DNA of 64,000 bases from Sporocytophaga sp. (GCF_017745095.1 NZ_JAGHZZ010000008.1:341847-405846), one strand, 5' to 3'; positions 8,701 to 16,817 are shown, counted from the first letter of the stretch. A program made the numbers and translations. Notes: generated by a model not told the origin, from the sequence alone.

Positions 8701-10113
8701 TTCTATACCTACAAGAGCCAGAATTGGAAGATAAACAATAAGAATAATAATCTGACCGAATGCTGCAGAGTTCATCATTTTAGTAGCAGAGCTATAGATT
8801 TCCTCATTCATTTCATTCTGAGTAAGCCTTCTGTTCAGTGATGGATGTTTCAGTACAAGGTTATGAATAACACTTTCAACTATAATTACTGCACCATCAA
8901 CAATAAGTCCGAAGTCTATAGCTCCCAGACTCATTAGGTTACCTGAAACTCCGAAAAGATACATCAGGCTTATCGCAAAAAGCATCGAAAGAGGGATTAC
9001 CGATGCAACTATCAATCCTGCTCTGATATTCCCGAGAAAAACAACAAGGACAAAAATGACTATTAAGGCACCTTCAATAAGATTTTTTGAAACTGTTTTT
9101 ATAGCGCGGTCCACTAGATCTGATCTATCAAGGAAGGGCACAATCTCAATACCTTCAGGAAGTGTTTTGGATATCTTTTCTATCCGTTCCTTTACATTTC
9201 CTACAACTTCAGCGGAGTTTTCTCCTTTCAGCATAAGTACTATTGCTCCTACCACCTCCCCCTGGTCATTGTAGGTCATAGCACCATACCTGTTTGCATA
9301 ACCCATTCTGACTTCCGCGACATCCCTCATCAATACAGGTATCCCATTGACATTTTTAACAACTATCTCATCAATATCTGTTGTATCTTCAATAAGTCCT
9401 ACGCCTCTGATAAAATAAGCAGTAGGCTTTTTATCGATGTATGCCCCGCCTGTATTCTGATTATTTAACTGCAGTGCTTTGAAAATTTCGGGAATGGTGA
9501 CATTCATTCCGCGTAGCTTTTCAGGATTCATAGCTACTTCATATTGCTTTACAAAGCCACCAAAAGAGCTGACTTCCGCTACACCTTTAGTGCCCAGCAA
9601 CTGTCGTTTCACAATCCAATCCTGAATCGTTCTGAGTTCCATAGCAGAATATTTATTCTCATAACCTGGTTTAGCCTGCACCATATATTGGAATATTTCG
9701 CCTAGCCCTGTGGTTACAGGAGCCATTTCAGGATTACCTAATCCCTGAGGAATTTCTTGCTGAGCCATAGCAATCCTTTCACCTACCATCTGACGGGCAT
9801 CAAGCATTTCCACCTCATCTTTAAAAACTATAGTAATTACAGAAAGCCCAAATCTTGATACAGAGCGAATTTCAATAACACCAGGTATTGTTGCCATTTG
9901 CAGCTCTACCGGGTAGGTTATAAAACGTTCTATTTCCTCGGCAGCCAACGTTGGCGAAAATGTAATGACCTGTACCTGATTATTCGTAATATCGGGCACA
10001 GCATCTATCGGAAGGTTTTTAAGGGAATACCCTCCAAAGGCCAATAAAATGGCTATAAAAACCCCGACAATCAATTTATTTTGAATACTAAATCGAATGA
10101 TCTTATTAATCAT
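5740..10113 (-). CDS. Heavy-metal RND pump (CzcA/CusA) fused to a TolC-like outer-membrane factor
   Basis: A 1457-residue two-part protein. Residues 1-1040 are a complete heavy-metal RND pump (12 membrane segments, two large periplasmic loops) that drives cation export with the proton gradient. The fourth-helix signature DFGLIVDGAVIIVES carries the proton-relay Asp residues and matches the divalent-cation classes (Zn/Co/Ni/Cd) better than the Cu/Ag class, which has AIGAMVDAAIVMIEN-type helices. After a short cytoplasmic-looking linker (EDEGGGAGIDK), residues ~1048-1067 form a hydrophobic stretch ending LGQA that resembles a signal peptide. The remaining ~390 residues are an outer-membrane efflux (TolC-family) protein with paired long helices. 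The fusion occurs across Bacteroidota. It lies between the His-rich gene and the adaptor. Confidence 0.93.
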   Translation of the reverse strand: MINKIIRFSIQNKLIVGVFIAILLAFGGYSLKNLPIDAVPDITNNQVQVITFSPTLAAEEIERFITYPVELQMATIPGVIEIRSVSRFGLSVITIVFKDEVEMLDARQMVGERIAMAQQEIPQGLGNPEMAPVTTGLGEIFQYMVQAKPGYENKYSAMELRTIQDWIVKRQLLGTKGVAEVSSFGGFVKQYEVAMNPEKLRGMNVTIPEIFKALQLNNQNTGGAYIDKKPTAYFIRGVGLIEDTTDIDEIVVKNVNGIPVLMRDVAEVRMGYANRYGAMTYNDQGEVVGAIVLMLKGENSAEVVGNVKERIEKISKTLPEGIEIVPFLDRSDLVDRAIKTVSKNLIEGALIVIFVLVVFLGNIRAGLIVASVIPLSMLFAISLMYLFGVSGNLMSLGAIDFGLIVDGAVIIVESVIHNLVLKHPSLNRRLTQNEMNEEIYSSATKMMNSAAFGQIIILIVYLPILALVGIEGKMFRPMAQAVSFAILGALILCVTYVPMMASLFLSKKISQHKNLSDKIMEVLQKAYHPVINAALNARIIIVSVAVALLGISILLFINMGGEFLPTLEEGDFAVETRLLPGSSLSQTIETSLKASDILLRKFPEVKLTVGKIGTAEIPTDPMPMEACDLMIILKDKDEWTSAETREELAEKMSKELERLPGVNFGFQQPIQMRFNELMTGAKQDLAIKIFGENMEVLASKANQVANLIKDIKGVSDIYVEPVTGLPQITVKYKRGKIAQYGLAISDVNDVVRSSFAGAVAGEVFEGEKRFDLVVRLQEPFRRDIKDVKGMYVVLPSGMQIPITEVADIEYSEGPIQISREDTKRRIVIGVNVRDRDVESMVQEISSKLDAKLDLPAGYFVTYGGQFENLVEAKQRLSLAVPVALGLILIILFFTFKSLKETLLIFTAIPFSAIGGVFALLLRDMPFSISAGVGFIALFGVAVLNGMVLISYFNQLKAEGIENVYERVLKGTEMRLRPVIMTASVASMGFLPMALSNTSGAEVQKPLATVVIGGLISATLLTLIVLPVLYTLFYKNEDEGGGAGIDKAFVLIPLFILGSVSLSLGQAPVKALSAEEAFNIALQNNPSMAAARYDIKAQEALKKSYLDIPKTNVSLMYGQFNSLNNDNNITINQSIAFPTFYSSQNNYYREQVKASEVKADVTGNELKRNVRSAYYNLLYFESKHMLLNYEDSIYQDFMKAADLRFKTGESTYLEKLTAEAQVAEFRNLILKNHADMQIYQKQLRVYLNVSDSIITTEKFDKLNLSVSPDSATVEANPLLSYIRQQVKVNKAFVRVERARFLPDFSFGYFNQTLQGVQSINGTERYFGPGYRFQGIMAGVSVPVIFKPYYARITSVKLNQKVTESLLEYNTKNLEGEYAMLMQQYKKNLSSLSYFESIGLKQAELIISNSIKAFRAGEIGYVEYLQGLGRALSIKSGYLDTINNYNQTIIAIDYIAGGN

Positions 10114-10163
10114 AATATTCTATTACTTAATGAAATAAAAGCATACCATCACCGCCTGGATCT

Positions 10164-10181
10164 GAGGTGACAGAGGTGACA
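10164..10181. repeat. Tandem 9-bp duplication in the leader of the pump gene
   Basis: GAGGTGACA occurs twice back to back between the His-rich gene and the pump gene. It may be a simple slippage duplication or a repeated protein or RNA site in the 100-bp gap. There is no other evidence of function. Confidence 0.5.
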
Positions 10182-10213
10182 GAAGCAACAAAACTTATAA
10201 AGAAGGGAAAGGA

Positions 10214-10591
10214 TTAAACCTTAGGCGGTTTAAAGGTTGAAAGTGATACTTCTAAAAAATAATCCCTTTTATAAAAAGAGTAATAGAATGTTTCCTTTTT
10301 GAAAGTCCTAAAATTCAATTCAAAAGGAAAGGTAATAGTGAAAGTCAGTGGAGGATAATTGTGATGGTAAAATGGCAAATCCGGATTATTGGCATCATGC
10401 GCATGACTGCTTCCATAATGCATTTTCAAAAAATCCACAAAACTGAAATCTCCAGAGGCTGTTTTCTTGTGTTCCAGATAATGACTTATCAAAGAGGGCA
10501 CTTTAAAAACCTCCTCCATATCGTTGCAAAACAATCCTCCTAGGAAAAGAAGCATTGCCATCGTTATGGATATAAATGATTTCATTTCCAT
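10214..10591 (-). CDS. Small secreted His-rich protein heading the efflux operon
   Basis: A 125-residue protein with an N-terminal signal-like segment (residues 4-22, hydrophobic, then CNDMEE; Cys22 could be lipidated). The middle carries clustered His residues (HYGSSHAHD and FYHHN, about 59-78), and the C-terminus is aromatic-rich and ends TFKPPKV. I do not recognise a named family. It is the first gene of the run leading into the pump-TolC fusion and the adaptor, so a periplasmic metal-binding or sensing role is a reasonable inference. The terminator at 10702-10737 separates it from the TonB receptor operon, so it probably has its own promoter. Confidence 0.7.
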   Translation of the reverse strand: MEMKSFISITMAMLLFLGGLFCNDMEEVFKVPSLISHYLEHKKTASGDFSFVDFLKMHYGSSHAHDANNPDLPFYHHNYPPLTFTITFPFELNFRTFKKETFYYSFYKRDYFLEVSLSTFKPPKV

Positions 10592-10701
10592 AAAAATAAG
10601 ATATTTTTTTAATACTCAGGAAATCATTTTTCAAACCATTTTCAGACACCCATGTTCAGAAATACACAATTATTTTATAATCAAACCTTAGGGAAGATCA
10701 T

Positions 10702-10737
10702 AAAAAAGGCTCAATGCGTTTACAAAGAGCCTTTTTT
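10702..10737 (-). terminator. Terminator of the TonB receptor-lipoprotein operon
   Basis: AAAAAAGGCTC at 10702-10712 and GAGCCTTTTTT at 10727-10737 form an 11-bp stem, giving a U-run on either strand. It lies about 20 bp past the lipoprotein stop codon on the minus strand. Confidence 0.85.
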
Positions 10738-10758
10738 CAATAAATCAAATTCAGAATA

Positions 10759-11331
10759 CTATTCAATTTCTACTGTAAAGTTAACATCCACATCCGTTGA
10801 GCCAAGTAGTTCATTTCCATTTCCTGATTTAGGCTTTTCTTCTCCTTGATGTTTAAGGATTACTTCAAGACTTCCTATACTTGGCTCTCCCGTTTTGACT
10901 ATGTTTTTAAGACCTATAGGTACCCCATTTTTATCTGCATCATCATATGAAACAGTGAGGTTTGCATTTTCAACTTTAAAGAAAAACTGATGCTCATCTC
11001 CTTCTTCTCTAACCTCATTGGAGATAGTATCTGCAGGAGTTTTCGATTCATCCAGCAAAAAAATCTCTGCTGAATAAGTTGTATTTGCTTTCAACCTCAT
11101 TGTCTCAACGAATGGAGAAAGTGAAGTTCTAAGCCCCTGCATCTGTCTGAAAGTAACTTTGGTCTGATCTGTAGAATTTGCAGTATTAGTGAGAAGTACC
11201 TGTACCGTTGTGATCATTTCATTTTCATTAGGATTCTCAGGATTAGCAACATTTCCATCATCTTTTTTACAAGCAGTTAAAGATAAAGCAATGCTTAAAA
11301 AGAATAGAATTGAAAGATTATTAAAGTTCAT
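10759..11331 (-). CDS. Hypothetical lipoprotein partner of the TonB receptor
   Basis: A 190-residue lipoprotein: hydrophobic N-terminus with lipobox LTAC (Cys21) followed by KKDDGN, typical of Bacteroidota surface lipoproteins. The remainder is a beta-sandwich-like domain with no motif I can name. It begins 20 bp downstream of the TonB receptor stop and ends just before a strong terminator, so it is the second gene of a receptor-lipoprotein operon. By analogy with other receptor-lipoprotein pairs it may help capture the ligand at the surface. There are no His or Cys clusters, so direct metal binding is not obvious. Confidence 0.8.
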   Translation of the reverse strand: MNFNNLSILFFLSIALSLTACKKDDGNVANPENPNENEMITTVQVLLTNTANSTDQTKVTFRQMQGLRTSLSPFVETMRLKANTTYSAEIFLLDESKTPADTISNEVREEGDEHQFFFKVENANLTVSYDDADKNGVPIGLKNIVKTGEPSIGSLEVILKHQGEEKPKSGNGNELLGSTDVDVNFTVEIE

Positions 11332-11351
11332 AAATTTTAAAGGTTTAGAAA

Positions 11352-13718
11352 TTATTTTTTAGATAAATCGAAAGGGACTTTTAACCTTACCACAAAATTT
11401 CTTCCGGGTTCGTCAGTAAAGTATCTGAAGGCATCCAGATAATCCCTGTACTTTTTATTGAGAAGGTTATAAACAGTAATTGTAAAATAAAGCTCTTGTT
11501 TACCTGCCATCACTCCAAAGCCTGTTTCCAATGACCATAGGGTATATCCTTTAGGTGGAGCTTTAAGATCCTGATCAGAAGGAACATTTTTCTTCTGAAG
11601 CACTATTGTATTCCCTACTTTCAAATAGGCTTCTTTTAAAGAAGGAATACGATTAAAGGAATACTTCAATCCATTTTCCATATTAGCAGGAGGTGTCAGA
11701 ATAATATTTTCCCTAGCTTTTGTATTATATGCCCTCAGTAAAGATAGCCTTGTGCTGAATATAAAATGTTTGCTTAATGAATCATTAAAAGTTAAATCAA
11801 TACCTGTAAACATAGCATCCGTCTGGACATACCTGAAGACAGGGGAAGTCCCACTTATTAATGATTCAAATTCAGGAACGTAATTAATTCCGGAACTGTC
11901 AAGCTCACGACCAGGAACCAGATAGATATAATCCTTTATATAATTGTTATACAAATTAACTTCTCCATAGATTTTCTTAAACTTATAATCAAATGTAAGA
12001 GAAGTATTATATGCATATTCGGAATTAAGCTTCTTATCTCCCTTTTCAATTCTGCCGGTACCGTGATGTAGACCATCGCTGAATAGTTCGCTAACAGCAG
12101 GTGGTCTGAAACATGTACCTATGTTCAGCCTAACTTTCAGATGATCGTCAATTGTTTTAACAGCACCTATTGTTCCTGAGATATTAGAAAAAACAAATGA
12201 AGGAGAAATAATAACTCCATTTTCATACTTATAGATACGCATCCATTTATAATCATATCGCAAGCCCCCTTCTAACTCAAGACTTTCGAACTTTCTCCTT
12301 TCTGTAAGAAAAATACCTCCTGCATAACTCCTGAAATTAGGAATGAAAGATCTAAAACGAACAGTATTGGCTTGCTGAATAAAACTAAGCCCCCACGTAC
12401 CAGAATACTTTTTAAAATAGTTCTGATTCAAATAGACTGTTCCTGTATACGTCGTTATTTTAAACCTTGACTGAGGACCATCTTTAAGCTGATCCTTATA
12501 TGGTCTGTGCTTGTCATATTCAGATCTATCGTTAAACTGACGGGCAAGGATTAACTCCAAATTACTTTTGTTATGAAATTTCCGAAAAGCATGCAACCGT
12601 CCAAGTTCATGATAAATCTCTTGATATGGCCTTTCTATAGCGTAGCTAAAACCTGAAGTTTCAAGAGGCACAGGACTCTTAATAGCCCTTATAAGATCGT
12701 CCCGGTTTCCAATATGAGAAGCTGAAAGTATTCCTATCTTCGAATTGAATTGACTATAAAATATATCAATGCCCCATTCTTCTCTTTTGTAACCTGCAGC
12801 CCAGGAGAAGTTCTGTTCTCTAAAGGCTGTGTTTCTCATATAATAATCTGGAGTTTTCGAATTACCTGCATATTTTAAGGTTCCTTGAACTCTAAAGCTT
12901 AAACCTTTGACTTGCTTCACACTATAGTCAATGATACCAGAAACAACACCTTCTCTGTTATTTGAAAATCCGGCAAGGTTAAATTCACCACCCACTCCGC
13001 TTTTACTGCGCAGAGGTCTGGGTTCCACAAGTATTACTCCACCGATTGCATCAGAACCATATAAAACACCAGAAGCACCTTTAACGATCTTAATCTTATC
13101 AGCAATAAAGGGATCAATTTCAGGGGCATGCTCTGAGCCCCATTGTTGTCCTTCCAGTCTTACACCGTTACTTAGGATCAGCACTCTGTTTCCGTACATT
13201 CCCTGAATAACAGGTTTGAAAATTGATGGACCGGTTTGTAATGTATTAACTCCTGCAATCCCCTTAAGAGATTCACCTAAAGAAAAGCCTCGTGTTCGAT
13301 CAAGCGCTCTTCCTGAAATTTCCTGCACACTCTGACTACTTTCATAGACAGGCTTTGAAGATGTTATTATTATAGATTCCAGCAAACATGAATCCGAATG
13401 AAGAATGAAGGTTTTATAAAGATTCTCATTCAAATCGAGGGTTTGGACAATAGTTTTATAGCCAAGGAAAGTAACAGTAATCTTATATTTCCCTTTACAA
13501 AGGTTTGTGAAATGAAAATGACCAACATCATCTGAAACAGTACCTGCACCGCCATCAATAACAATCATGGCACCAGGTAATATAGTATTGGTTTCTCCGT
13601 CTTTAACGTCTCCTTCAAGCCTGAACCTACAGGTATTCGCATTAGCTGAATCTACCTGAGCGCAGACCATAGAGGAAAACAATAAAAGAGCGAATACCAA
13701 AAGTATCCTTACTTTCAT
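11352..13718 (-). CDS. TonB-dependent outer-membrane receptor, probably metal or metallophore
   Basis: A 788-residue receptor. Residues 1-21 are a signal peptide ending VCAQ. Residues ~30-115 form a carboxypeptidase-regulatory-like beta-sandwich (GDVKDGETNTILPGAMIVI). A plug domain follows at about 130-245 with the motifs LKGIAGVNTLQTGPSIFKPV, GMYGNRVLILSNG and GASGVLYGSDAIGGVI. The rest is a 22-strand barrel ending at the C-terminus with RLKVPFDLSKK. Imports are energised by TonB/ExbBD, not encoded here. Its position inside the metal block, with His-rich small proteins on both sides, suggests a metal or metal-chelate substrate, which is an inference. Co-transcribed with the downstream lipoprotein. 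Confidence 0.88.
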   Translation of the reverse strand: MKVRILLVFALLLFSSMVCAQVDSANANTCRFRLEGDVKDGETNTILPGAMIVIDGGAGTVSDDVGHFHFTNLCKGKYKITVTFLGYKTIVQTLDLNENLYKTFILHSDSCLLESIIITSSKPVYESSQSVQEISGRALDRTRGFSLGESLKGIAGVNTLQTGPSIFKPVIQGMYGNRVLILSNGVRLEGQQWGSEHAPEIDPFIADKIKIVKGASGVLYGSDAIGGVILVEPRPLRSKSGVGGEFNLAGFSNNREGVVSGIIDYSVKQVKGLSFRVQGTLKYAGNSKTPDYYMRNTAFREQNFSWAAGYKREEWGIDIFYSQFNSKIGILSASHIGNRDDLIRAIKSPVPLETSGFSYAIERPYQEIYHELGRLHAFRKFHNKSNLELILARQFNDRSEYDKHRPYKDQLKDGPQSRFKITTYTGTVYLNQNYFKKYSGTWGLSFIQQANTVRFRSFIPNFRSYAGGIFLTERRKFESLELEGGLRYDYKWMRIYKYENGVIISPSFVFSNISGTIGAVKTIDDHLKVRLNIGTCFRPPAVSELFSDGLHHGTGRIEKGDKKLNSEYAYNTSLTFDYKFKKIYGEVNLYNNYIKDYIYLVPGRELDSSGINYVPEFESLISGTSPVFRYVQTDAMFTGIDLTFNDSLSKHFIFSTRLSLLRAYNTKARENIILTPPANMENGLKYSFNRIPSLKEAYLKVGNTIVLQKKNVPSDQDLKAPPKGYTLWSLETGFGVMAGKQELYFTITVYNLLNKKYRDYLDAFRYFTDEPGRNFVVRLKVPFDLSKK

Positions 13719-13761
13719 TTTCCTGAATGAATAATAAAATAGTGTGTAATAGAAGAAATTA

Positions 13762-13782
13762 AATACTCATATACAGAGTATT
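13762..13782. promoter_or_regulatory. 7-bp inverted repeat upstream of the TonB receptor
   Basis: AATACTC at 13762-13768 and GAGTATT at 13776-13782, separated by seven bases, lie in the 83-bp gap before the receptor start. It could be an operator for a metal-responsive repressor or a small RNA hairpin; nothing further distinguishes these. Confidence 0.3.
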
Positions 13783-13801
13783 CAAAATAAAGAAATGAAA
13801 A

Positions 13802-14155
13802 TCAACAAACAGGAGGAGCTCTTCCTGACTTGAAAAAAGTAGTATTATCAAGGGAGAAAACAATGAAGTTTCCCTTTAAATCAAGATGCTTATGCAGGAA
13901 TGATAAAGTATGATTATCCTGAAAGAAAACATCATGATAAAGATCAATTGAACAGACCTTACACTTTTCCTTTGTAACTCCTATGCTAAGTTCCTTTGAG
14001 GATTTCTCACTATGATGGTGGAGATAATTAACTGCCACCTGAGTAAACAATATGCTTATCAGGATTAAAAAGGGAAGAATTTTATATTTAAGAAATTTTT
14101 CCAAGCAGTCAGGATAAATGATAACTATACAAATATATACAATAAACTTCACCAT
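13802..14155 (-). CDS. Small secreted His/Cys protein heading the receptor operon
   Basis: A 117-residue protein with a hydrophobic segment at about 25-45, then NYLHHHSE and a KCKVC motif near 65 followed by DLYHDVFF, and a C-terminus ending GRAPPVC. The true start may lie near residue 20, just ahead of the hydrophobic segment, giving a normal signal peptide. The His triplet and CxxC pattern suggest periplasmic metal binding. It sits directly upstream of the TonB receptor on the same strand (83 bp). Its layout resembles the His-rich gene at the head of the efflux operon. No named family is recognised. Confidence 0.65.
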   Translation of the reverse strand: MVKFIVYICIVIIYPDCLEKFLKYKILPFLILISILFTQVAVNYLHHHSEKSSKELSIGVTKEKCKVCSIDLYHDVFFQDNHTLSFLHKHLDLKGNFIVFSLDNTTFFKSGRAPPVC

Positions 14156-14281
14156 CCAACTTCTTGAGATACATTAAAAATTTGTATAAATCTCTTTTCA
14201 AAAAATGCTGATTATAAAGGCTCCAGGATTTTTTTTATTCATTTTATGGCCGTTTTCTGTTCTAACATGTTATTAAAATAT

Positions 14282-14310
14282 ACTCCCGGAAGAACAGAGG
14301 GAGTGTTTTT
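14282..14310 (+). promoter_or_regulatory. Hairpin with T-run immediately ahead of the MlaE-like start
   Basis: ACTCCC at 14282-14287 pairs with GGGAGT at 14299-14304, followed by GTTTTT. It ends six bases before the permease ATG, so it lies in the 5' leader rather than behind a gene. It could act as an attenuator or hide the start, or just be the tail of an unannotated short transcript. Confidence 0.45.
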
Positions 14311-14315
14311 ACGGC

Positions 14316-15131
14316 ATGAAAAAAGATACCGAACAACCTGAGGAAAACATCCCGGAAAAGAGCGAAAAAAGCAAAGGTAATTTCTTTCGTACACTCGGAG
14401 AACTAACAGTATTCACCTCTCGTTTCTTCGCATTGGTATGGCATCCTCCTTATGAGCTGGATGAATTATTCACTCAAATCTTCAGACTTGGCTACAAGTC
14501 TCTTTTCCTGGTAACTACTACAGCCTTCATTATTGGCTTTGTAATGTCACTACAACTATACCCCTCCATGAAGACCTTTGGGGCCGAAGATTTGATACCC
14601 AATATGGTGGCTATCGCTGTTATAAGAGAAATTGGTCCAGTGCTTACAGGCCTTATCTGCGCAGGCAAAACGGGATCCGGAATAGGTGCAGAGATAGGAT
14701 CCATGAAAGTTACAGATCAGATAGATGCAATGTCTATATCAGGTGTCGACCCTTATAAATATCTGGTTGTAACAAGAGTTTTGGCAATGACTATAACCAT
14801 GCCATTCCTTGTGATCTATTCTGCAGGACTATCTCTTATTGGATCCTATGTGGCTGTAAACATAACCGATGACATGAGTGTCACAATGTATATCAACTCA
14901 GCATTTGACTATATGTACTTTTATGACTTTGTACCATCCATTATTAAAGCGTTTTTCTTTGGATTTACAATAGCTATGGTTTCATGTTTCTATGGTTACA
15001 GGGCTGACTATGGAACTGTCGGTGTTGGAAAAGCTGCCAATGCGTCGGTTGTCATTTCCTCATTGATAATCTTTTTTCTTGACATGCTGGCTGCTCAGTT
15101 GTCGCATTATTACCAATCAAATTTCGTATGA
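14316..15131 (+). CDS. MlaE-family lipid ABC transporter permease
   Basis: A 271-residue inner-membrane permease of the MlaE/YrbE family, part of the transporter that moves phospholipids between the membranes. It has an N-terminal charged region (~25 residues), an amphipathic region, and about five membrane segments. The family core GPVLTGLICAGKTGSGIGAEIGSM is at about 107-130, and the later FFFGFTIAMVSCFYGYRADYGTVGVGKAA segment is typical. It overlaps the ATPase gene by four bases (ATGA), so translation is coupled. The operon continues with an MCE protein. No MlaB or MlaC homologue is in the window. Confidence 0.93.
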   Translation: MKKDTEQPEENIPEKSEKSKGNFFRTLGELTVFTSRFFALVWHPPYELDELFTQIFRLGYKSLFLVTTTAFIIGFVMSLQLYPSMKTFGAEDLIPNMVAIAVIREIGPVLTGLICAGKTGSGIGAEIGSMKVTDQIDAMSISGVDPYKYLVVTRVLAMTITMPFLVIYSAGLSLIGSYVAVNITDDMSVTMYINSAFDYMYFYDFVPSIIKAFFFGFTIAMVSCFYGYRADYGTVGVGKAANASVVISSLIIFFLDMLAAQLSHYYQSNFV

Positions 15132-15859
15132 AGGAGAATGTCATTGAAGTGAAAGACCTATACAAATCCTTTAAGGGAAAGGTGGTTCTTGACGGAATAA
15201 ATATAAGCTTAAAGAAAGAAGAAAATTTATGTATCATTGGAAAATCCGGATCTGGAAAGTCGGTTCTACTTCGATCTATAATAGGATTGTTTGAACCAGA
15301 TTCAGGCTTTATCAGTGTCTTCGGAAAAAATCTAGATGACCTGCATGAAGATGAAGTCATTTCATTGCGCAAAAAAGTTGGGTATTTATTTCAGGAAGGA
15401 GCGCTCTATGACTCAATGAATGTAGAAGAAAACCTTGCCTTTCCTCTTAAAAGACAACCTCATCCTAAATCACATAAAGAAATTAAAGAAGCTGTACGCC
15501 TTGCACTTCAAAGAGTAGGATTATTAAGTTCCATTAACAAAATGCCACAGGAACTTTCCGGTGGGATGAAGAAAAGAATAGCACTGGCACGTACATTAAT
15601 TCTTGAACCTGAGGTCATTTTATATGATGAACCCACCACCGGACTCGACCCTGTAACATCTAAAGAAATAATAGAGTTAATATTAGAGATGAGGGCCACC
15701 AATGGAATTTCGGCCATAATAGTGACGCACGATATGTATTGTGCAAGACTTACTGCTGACAGGATATTGCTCCTGAATAATGGTAAGATGGATGTGGAAG
15801 GATCCTTTGAAGAGTTGAAGAGATCAGATCAAGAGTGGGTAAGGGCTTTCTTTGAATAA
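15128..15859 (+). CDS. MlaF-family lipid ABC transporter ATP-binding protein
   Basis: A 243-residue ABC ATPase. Walker A GKSGSGKS is at residues 38-45, followed by the Q-loop in YLFQEGALYDSMNV, the ABC signature LSGGMKKRIALARTL, Walker B VILYDEPTTGLDP and the switch His in VTHDM. The GALYDSM sequence after the Q-loop is characteristic of the MlaF/Mkl subgroup. It powers lipid transfer with the permease encoded immediately upstream, whose stop overlaps its start, and the MCE substrate-binding protein downstream (5-bp gap). Confidence 0.95.
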   Translation: MKENVIEVKDLYKSFKGKVVLDGINISLKKEENLCIIGKSGSGKSVLLRSIIGLFEPDSGFISVFGKNLDDLHEDEVISLRKKVGYLFQEGALYDSMNVEENLAFPLKRQPHPKSHKEIKEAVRLALQRVGLLSSINKMPQELSGGMKKRIALARTLILEPEVILYDEPTTGLDPVTSKEIIELILEMRATNGISAIIVTHDMYCARLTADRILLLNNGKMDVEGSFEELKRSDQEWVRAFFE

Positions 15860-15864
15860 AGAAG

Positions 15865-16737
15865 ATGAAAAAGAAAAGGATATTAGACAGAATAAAGTTA
15901 GGGGTTTTTATGCTGGTGGGAATTGTACTGCTTACTGTACTAATCTTTTACATTGGTTCAAATCAGCAAATGTTCGGAACAAAAAGAAAACTTATTGCAA
16001 ACTTTAAGAACGTAGGTGGTCTGAAGGAAGGTAACTCTGTAAGATACTCAGGAGTGGAAATAGGTGCAGTTGAATCGATCCAGATTATATCAGATTCGAA
16101 CATACGGGTAACTATGGCAGTCGATAAGAATTCTTCTGAATTTATTAAAAAAGATTCTAAGGCCAGCATAAGTAATGAAGGGTTACTAGGAACCAAATAC
16201 GTAAAGATATCTCCAGGAACTCCCGAGGAGTTAAGTCTTGGCAGTGGTGAAGAAATTTCCACCACAGAGCCATTGGATCTTGACAGATTATTGGCTGAGT
16301 TAAATCAAATGGGAACCAATGCTAAACATATTACTAACAACATTAATACCTTAACCGAAAAAATCAACAATGGTGAAGGAACTCTGGGAACTTTGCTCAC
16401 AGACAAACAACTATTGAATCAGGTTCAGGAGATGGTTCTTGCCTTTGAGCAGACAGGAAAAAAAACAAAACGGGCATCAGAGAATATGATCCAATTGACG
16501 GATAGTCTTAAAGTTGCCAGTGGCAATGCTATAACTGCATCATCCAATATTGTTTCATTCTCCGCAAAGCTGGATAATGATAGCAGTACACTTGGTAAGT
16601 TCATCGCAGATACTGTCATGGCTCAGAACGTGGACAAAACCATGGGTAAGATAAATACAGTGGCCGATGATGTAGGGCTCACAAGTTGCAGAGTAAGAAA
16701 TAGCTGGATTATACGCTTGTTTGGTAAAAACGATTAA
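15865..16737 (+). CDS. MCE-family (MlaD-like) lipid-binding protein
   Basis: A 290-residue protein anchored by one N-terminal membrane helix (about 10-30, VFMLVGIVLLTVLIFYIG). It has a single MCE domain at about 37-118 (FKNVGGLKEGNSVRYSGVEIGAVESI; GLLGTKYVKISPG). The C-terminal half is a long polar helical region, consistent with MCE proteins that form hexameric rings or tubes across the periplasm. Third gene of the lipid transporter operon. It is longer than the ~180-residue E. coli MlaD, as usual in this phylum. The direction of lipid movement cannot be read from sequence. Confidence 0.92.
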   Translation: MKKKRILDRIKLGVFMLVGIVLLTVLIFYIGSNQQMFGTKRKLIANFKNVGGLKEGNSVRYSGVEIGAVESIQIISDSNIRVTMAVDKNSSEFIKKDSKASISNEGLLGTKYVKISPGTPEELSLGSGEEISTTEPLDLDRLLAELNQMGTNAKHITNNINTLTEKINNGEGTLGTLLTDKQLLNQVQEMVLAFEQTGKKTKRASENMIQLTDSLKVASGNAITASSNIVSFSAKLDNDSSTLGKFIADTVMAQNVDKTMGKINTVADDVGLTSCRVRNSWIIRLFGKND

Positions 16738-16817
16738 TTCACTGGTAATCTTTTGGTTTCTTTAATCCGAAACCTTCCTGATTGCTATTAATGTTTAAAT
16801 TAGTAAATGAGGGATAG

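Noticed and set aside
3264..9274. Many long open frames on the opposite strand of the ALDH and RND genes
   Set aside because: They overlap strongly supported genes antisense, lack known motifs and have codon use expected of a shadow frame.
15865..16737. Possible truncation of the MCE protein compared with longer family members
   Set aside because: It has a complete anchor and MCE domain plus helical tail, and MCE proteins vary in length, so no truncation is supported.
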